DNA of 9,366 nucleotides from Gemmatimonadota bacterium. GTDB taxonomy: Bacteria; Gemmatimonadota; Gemmatimonadetes; Longimicrobiales; RSA9. The notes below the pieces were generated by a model that was not told where the DNA came from, did not search any database, and was given only the letters and a program-made list of their open reading frames with translations. A program made the position numbers and the translations under genes. Positions 5,909-9,366 of the stretch are shown piece by piece (positions within the stretch are counted from its first letter, which is position 1; each line of letters begins with the position of its first letter). The DNA lies in assembly GCA_019689775.1 (NCBI GenBank), contig JADGGV010000110.1, forward strand, positions 1 to 9,366, written 5' to 3'.

Positions 5909-5913
5909 AGGAG
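5909..5913 (+). promoter_or_regulatory. Ribosome binding site of the M30-like lipoprotein gene
   Basis: AGGAG, followed by AG, lies 7 bases before the ATG at 5921 and supports that start, which begins directly with the lipoprotein signal. Confidence 0.6.
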
Positions 5914-5920
5914 AGTCGTC

Positions 5921-8083
5921 ATGAGCTGGATTCGCCGGCGGCACGCCGCGGTGTTCGGCACGCTCCTGCTCGCGGCGTGCGGCGAGGGGGGGCCGACCAC
6001 GCCCCGCCCGCGCGACCTCGTCATCGGCGTGCAGGGCGGCGACGCCCAGATCGGCGGACCGTCCGCGCCGGTCGAGCAGCCGCTACAGGTCGTGGTCCGC
6101 GACGTCACGCGGGGCGCCCCGGTCGCCGGGATCACGATCACCTGGCGCGTCGTCGAGGGTGCCGGCGCCGTCGTGACGCCCTCCTCGGTCACGGATTCCG
6201 CCGGCATCGCCGAGGCCCACCTCACGCTCGGCCCCGCGCTCGGCACCTACCGCGTCGAGGCCACGTTCCAGGGCAACACCGGCCTGCCGGCATCCTTCAC
6301 CGCCCGCGCCGTCACCGCGGCCACGATCTCGCGCATCGTGCCGGCCCGCGCCGGCGCCGCGGACACGATCACCCTCGAGGGCGAGAACTTCAGCCCGGAC
6401 GCGCGGGACGACGTCGTGCTCTTCGACGGCATTCGCGGCACCGTCGCCTCGGCCACCGAGACGCGCCTGCGGGTGGTCGTCCCGCCGTGCCTGCCCCCGC
6501 GCAACGTGCAGGTCGTCGTGCGGCTTGGCCCGCTGAGCAGCGCGCCCGTCCCGCTGGCGGTGACCGGCGCCGGCGCGCCCGCGCCGTCGCTCGAGCCCGG
6601 CCAGGTCGTGACCACCGCCGACCCCGACGCGCTCGCCTGCACGCGCCTGCCGGCCGGCGCCACCGGCGCGACGTACCTGATCGTCGCGCAGAATGCGACC
6701 ACCGTCGCCGACCGGCCGATGCCTTTTGAGCTGGTCGGGCTCGCCGGCGGCGCGACGGCCCCGGCCGCTGCCGCGGCGGCGCTCCGGCCGCGCGGCGTGG
6801 GAACCCGCAACGCCGCGCTCGATTGGGAGATCCGGCTCCGCGAGCGCGAACGTCGCCTCGACCGCTCCGCGGCCGTCCTCGCCGAGCCCACACCGTCGGT
6901 TCACGGCGTCCAGCCGCCGCAGATCGGCGACACGCGCACGTTCAACGTCTTCACCGCCGACACGCAGTTCACGAAGGTCACCGCCGTCGTCCGGGCCATC
7001 ACGGCGCACGCCATCGTCTACGAGGACCGCAACGCGCCGGCGAACGGGCTGACCACCGCCGACTACCAGCGCTTCGGCAGCCTGTTCGACGACCCGATCT
7101 ACGCCACCGACACCGCGATCTTCGGCGCGGCCTCGGACATCGACGGGAACGGCAAGGTCATCATGCTCTTCACCCCGGAGGTGAACCGGCTGACGCCCCG
7201 CGGCTCGACGAGCTTCATCGCCGGCTTCTTCTACGGCTGCGACCTGCTCCCGCCACGGTCGTGCGCCGGCACGAACGAGGGCGAGATCTTCTACGCGCTC
7301 GTCCCCGACCCGACCGGCCAGTTCGGCATCGTGCAGCCGAAGTCGCGCGTCCTCGAGACCGTGCCGCCGATCCTGGCGCACGAGTTCATGCACATGATCC
7401 ACTTCAACCAGCGCGTCCTTGTCCGCAACGCGCCCGACGAGTCGCTCTGGCTCTCCGAGGCGCTCGCGCACGAGGCCGAGGACACGGTCGGCGGCGTCTT
7501 CGCCCAGCGCGGCGACACGACCACCGCGATCACGTTCAAGTCCTCGAACTGGGACCGGGCGTTCCGCTACCTCAAGGACCCCCCGGCCGCGAGTCTCCTC
7601 GCGTTCGAGTCCCCGGGCACGCTCGAGGAGCGCGGTGCCGGCTGGCTCTTCGTGCGGTATCTCGTGGACCGCTTCGGCGGCGCCATCCTCGGGCGCCTCA
7701 CCCGCACGGCGCTCGCCAGCACGGCCAACGTGATCCAGCAGACGGGCACGCCATGGGCCGTCCTCGTCAACGACTGGGCCGTCGCACTGTACGCGGACGA
7801 CCTCGGCTCGCCGACCGTCGATGCCCGCTACACGTTCCCGGGCTTCGACCTCCGCCGCATCCTCAGCCAGCCCGCCCTCGGCGGCGTCTTCCCGCTCCGC
7901 CCGGCCACGCCCGCCCCCGGCGACTTCCGCCTCACCGACACGATCCTGTCCGGCGCCGCGGCCTACGTCCTCGTCGACGTGCCCGCCGGCGCCCCGCCGC
8001 TCGCGCTCGGCTTCACTGCACCCGGCGGCAGAGCGTTCGCCCCCGAGACCGTGCCGCAGCTCGCGGTGCTCCGCCTGCGGTAG
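5921..8083 (+). CDS. Lipoprotein with Ig-like and IPT/TIG-like domains and M30-type zinc metallopeptidase
   Basis: This 720-residue protein starts with a lipoprotein signal (RRRH, hydrophobic core, lipobox LAAC with Cys20), so it should be lipid-anchored to the envelope. Residues 33-130 resemble a bacterial Ig-like (Big_1 type) domain with GVQGGDAQIG and TDSAGIAEAHLTLG. Residues 135-215 resemble an IPT/TIG domain (ISRIVPARAGAADTITLEGENF). A variable stretch (220-335) leads to the peptidase region (about 340-640), which holds FGAASDIDGNGKVIMLFTP and the zinc motif AHEFMHMIHFNQ. His487, Glu488 and His491 form HExxH, and Glu513 in WLSEALAHEAED is the likely third ligand, as in the M30 (hyicolysin) group. 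Cys440 and Cys448 could form a disulfide. The C-terminal 80 residues look like another beta module. All catalytic residues are present. Substrate and exact family are not known. Confidence 0.85.
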   Translation: MSWIRRRHAAVFGTLLLAACGEGGPTTPRPRDLVIGVQGGDAQIGGPSAPVEQPLQVVVRDVTRGAPVAGITITWRVVEGAGAVVTPSSVTDSAGIAEAHLTLGPALGTYRVEATFQGNTGLPASFTARAVTAATISRIVPARAGAADTITLEGENFSPDARDDVVLFDGIRGTVASATETRLRVVVPPCLPPRNVQVVVRLGPLSSAPVPLAVTGAGAPAPSLEPGQVVTTADPDALACTRLPAGATGATYLIVAQNATTVADRPMPFELVGLAGGATAPAAAAAALRPRGVGTRNAALDWEIRLRERERRLDRSAAVLAEPTPSVHGVQPPQIGDTRTFNVFTADTQFTKVTAVVRAITAHAIVYEDRNAPANGLTTADYQRFGSLFDDPIYATDTAIFGAASDIDGNGKVIMLFTPEVNRLTPRGSTSFIAGFFYGCDLLPPRSCAGTNEGEIFYALVPDPTGQFGIVQPKSRVLETVPPILAHEFMHMIHFNQRVLVRNAPDESLWLSEALAHEAEDTVGGVFAQRGDTTTAITFKSSNWDRAFRYLKDPPAASLLAFESPGTLEERGAGWLFVRYLVDRFGGAILGRLTRTALASTANVIQQTGTPWAVLVNDWAVALYADDLGSPTVDARYTFPGFDLRRILSQPALGGVFPLRPATPAPGDFRLTDTILSGAAAYVLVDVPAGAPPLALGFTAPGGRAFAPETVPQLAVLRLR

Positions 8084-8102
8084 CCGAACGCTGGATGCAC
8101 GA

Positions 8103-8132
8103 GGGGCCCGATGGCGTCGGCCACCGGGCCCC
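8103..8132. terminator. Hairpin between convergent M30-lipoprotein and NAPRTase genes, likely bidirectional terminator
   Basis: Outer arms GGGGCCCG (8103-8110) and CGGGCCCC (8125-8132) pair perfectly over 8 bp. After an A/C mismatch, TGGC (8112-8115) pairs with GCCA (8120-8123) around a GTCG loop. It lies between the stops at 8083 and 8159, again without a T-tract. Confidence 0.7.
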
Positions 8133-8158
8133 GCACCGCCGACGACGGGTACCGCGCG

Positions 8159-9283
8159 TCAGCGCACCAGCTCCAGCCGTGGGTTCGGCCGGTACGCGCG
8201 CCCCGCCTTCGCCACCGGCTTCCCCTCCACGAGCACGACGTCCGCCGTGAAGTCGTACCGATCCTTGAAGAGCGACGAGCCGACGCCGTACGCGTCCACC
8301 GGCACGCCTTCCTCCTCGAATCGGCGGATCTTCGCGACGTCGAACCCCCCCGAGACGACGATTCGCACCTTCTCGAAGCCCGCCGCGTCGAGCGCCCGCC
8401 GCACCTTCCACACGAGCTGCGGGTTCACGCCGCGCGGGTCGAACTGCCCCATCTCCGGCACGATCGACCGGTCCACCATCGTCTCCGAGGTGTCCAGCCG
8501 CACGCCCCACAGCCGGTCGCCGACCGCCTCCGCCACGGCCAGCGACGTCGCCACCGAATCGTTGGTGAAGTCCACGAGCGGGATGACGTTCACGTCCGGC
8601 GGCATGTGCCGGACGAACGCCCGCGTCGCCGCCACCGTGTCCCCGCCGTAGGCGGCGATCAGCGCGTGCGGCACCGTGCCGATCCCGCGCGAGCCCCACC
8701 ACGACGCCTGCGCGTCCGTCGAGACGCCGATCGCGCCGCTCACGTGCGCCGCGTAGCCGTCGCCGGTCTGCACGAGCCAGTGGTCGTGGCGCGCCGGGAA
8801 GAACATGACCGGCTTCGGCCACGCCGCCTCGACGACGCGGCGCGTGTTCGTCGCCACCCGCGTGCGCCGCGCCAGCACGCCGAGGTAGAGCGTTTCCAGA
8901 TGCGCGAACGCCGCGTAGGGGCCCGTGATCAGCAGGACCGTCTCCCACGGCCGGATCCGGTCGCCGTCGTAGAGCGCCCGCACCTCCAGGTCGCTCCACG
9001 AGTAGCCCTCGGTCAGGCACAGCTTCAGCATGGCGATCGCCTCGTCCATGCCGCCCAGCCAGGCGTCGGCCTTCTGGAACACCTGCATCGTCACCACGGG
9101 GTCGTGCCCATCCGCCAGCAGCACGTCCCGGGCGTAGACGAAGTATTTGTCCGAGTAATAGCCGTTACGGATCTTGTCGACCGGAAACTGGAAGATCTCG
9201 GGGGCGAGGCGCGTCGTCTGGCGCAGCGGCGGCGGTGGCGCGCCCGCGCCTTCGGCATGTCGTGCGGTGGAATCGACGATCAT
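8159..9283 (-). CDS. pncB: Nicotinate phosphoribosyltransferase
   Basis: This cytoplasmic enzyme joins nicotinate to PRPP, with ATP hydrolysis, to give nicotinate mononucleotide, the entry step of Preiss-Handler NAD salvage. From the ATG at 9283 the protein has 374 residues, near the length of short-form members. Features in order: NGYYSDKYFVYARD at 40-53, the AHLETLYLGVLARRTRVATN block at 127-146, GTVPHALIAAYGGDT at 202-215 (His206 probably equals the histidine phosphorylated in the family), VRLDTSE at 261-267, the phosphate-binding IVVSGGFD at 308-315 and AYGVGSSLF at 331-339. An in-frame GTG at 9331 would add 16 Arg-rich residues within a G-run tract, so I prefer the ATG; no clear ribosome binding site precedes either. 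It runs convergently to the lipoprotein gene. The symbol follows the reaction; the subfamily is not certain. Confidence 0.93.
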   Translation of the reverse strand: MIVDSTARHAEGAGAPPPPLRQTTRLAPEIFQFPVDKIRNGYYSDKYFVYARDVLLADGHDPVVTMQVFQKADAWLGGMDEAIAMLKLCLTEGYSWSDLEVRALYDGDRIRPWETVLLITGPYAAFAHLETLYLGVLARRTRVATNTRRVVEAAWPKPVMFFPARHDHWLVQTGDGYAAHVSGAIGVSTDAQASWWGSRGIGTVPHALIAAYGGDTVAATRAFVRHMPPDVNVIPLVDFTNDSVATSLAVAEAVGDRLWGVRLDTSETMVDRSIVPEMGQFDPRGVNPQLVWKVRRALDAAGFEKVRIVVSGGFDVAKIRRFEEEGVPVDAYGVGSSLFKDRYDFTADVVLVEGKPVAKAGRAYRPNPRLELVR

Positions 9284-9313
9284 CGGCGGTTCGGCGAGGC
9301 CGCGGCGCCGGCG

Positions 9314-9357
9314 CCCGCGCCCCCGCCCCACCCGCCCCCCGCGCCCCGCCCCCGCCC
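9314..9357 (-). repeat. G-run tract (possible G-quadruplex) upstream of the NAPRTase gene
   Basis: On the minus strand this tract holds eight runs of three or more G (lengths 3, 5, 4, 3, 6, 4, 5 and 3 as met from 9357 leftward, order aside) separated by one to three bases. It lies about 30 to 75 bases before the ATG at 9283. The run at 9358-9364 has the opposite strand bias (seven G on plus), so it may pair with part of the tract. The tract fits the usual pattern for an intramolecular G-quadruplex, and a leader RNA starting upstream would carry it. High GC content makes such runs common, and the tract also touches the window edge. Confidence 0.5.
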
Positions 9358-9366
9358 GGGGGGGTT

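Noticed and set aside
6083..7471. A 462-codon open frame on the minus strand
   Set aside because: It lies wholly opposite the M30-like lipoprotein gene, is a low-complexity Arg/Gly/Ala/Asp product with no recognisable domain, and such shadows are expected at this GC content.
6823..8250. A 475-codon plus-strand frame overlapping the lipoprotein gene
   Set aside because: The product is Arg/Pro/His-rich with no family motif, and it is the shifted frame of a gene with clear lipobox and HExxH.
1..9366. Defence, phage, transposon, CRISPR or tRNA content
   Set aside because: No repeat array, transposase, integrase, terminal inverted repeats or cloverleaf-like sequence was found; the genes read as ordinary chromosomal ones.

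Overview
This is a very GC-rich bacterial window (by eye about 70% G+C) with eight protein-coding genes and no RNA gene, CRISPR array or insertion sequence that I can see. A lipoprotein signal peptide and a secreted beta-barrel ending in phenylalanine point to a diderm, Gram-negative-type envelope. The Yip1-family membrane protein, paired BON proteins, M30-like lipoprotein and general style resemble what I remember of Gemmatimonadota. That placement is inference; Acidobacteriota or Deinococcota are not excluded.

Left part, minus strand (1-2514): a tight gene row that reads right to left. A Yip1-family membrane protein comes first, then fdhD, mobA and moeA. The last three overlap by ATGA (fdhD/mobA and mobA/moeA), so they are very likely translationally coupled. 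Together they make and finish the bis-MGD form of the molybdenum cofactor: MoeA inserts Mo, MobA adds GMP, and FdhD sulfurates or hands over the cofactor to formate dehydrogenase. moeA runs off the left edge, leaving only its first 180 codons. No molybdoenzyme structural gene lies in the window.

Middle (2515-5046): a divergent intergenic region leads to a plus-strand gene for an arginine/glycine/tyrosine-rich protein with a C-terminal BON domain. Facing it is an acidic, single-BON protein, with a strong GC hairpin between the two gene ends. Upstream of the second BON gene, on the same strand, is a secreted outer-membrane beta-barrel protein.

Right part (5047-9366): two back-to-back sigma-70-like promoters drive the beta-barrel gene leftward and a two-gene exported set rightward. 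That set is an SH3-like/OB-like secreted protein followed by a 720-residue lipoprotein with Ig-like and IPT/TIG-like domains and an M30-type zinc metallopeptidase. A second strong hairpin separates this set from a convergent nicotinate phosphoribosyltransferase gene (NAD salvage). The sequence upstream of that gene is an extremely G-rich tract on its coding strand, running to the window edge.

Most genes are conventional. The best leads are a cysteine-free FdhD, the RG-rich BON protein facing an acidic BON protein, the undescribed exported protein coupled to the M30 lipoprotein, and the G-run tract upstream of the NAD-salvage gene. I found no convincing evidence for a wholly new defence or mobile system.
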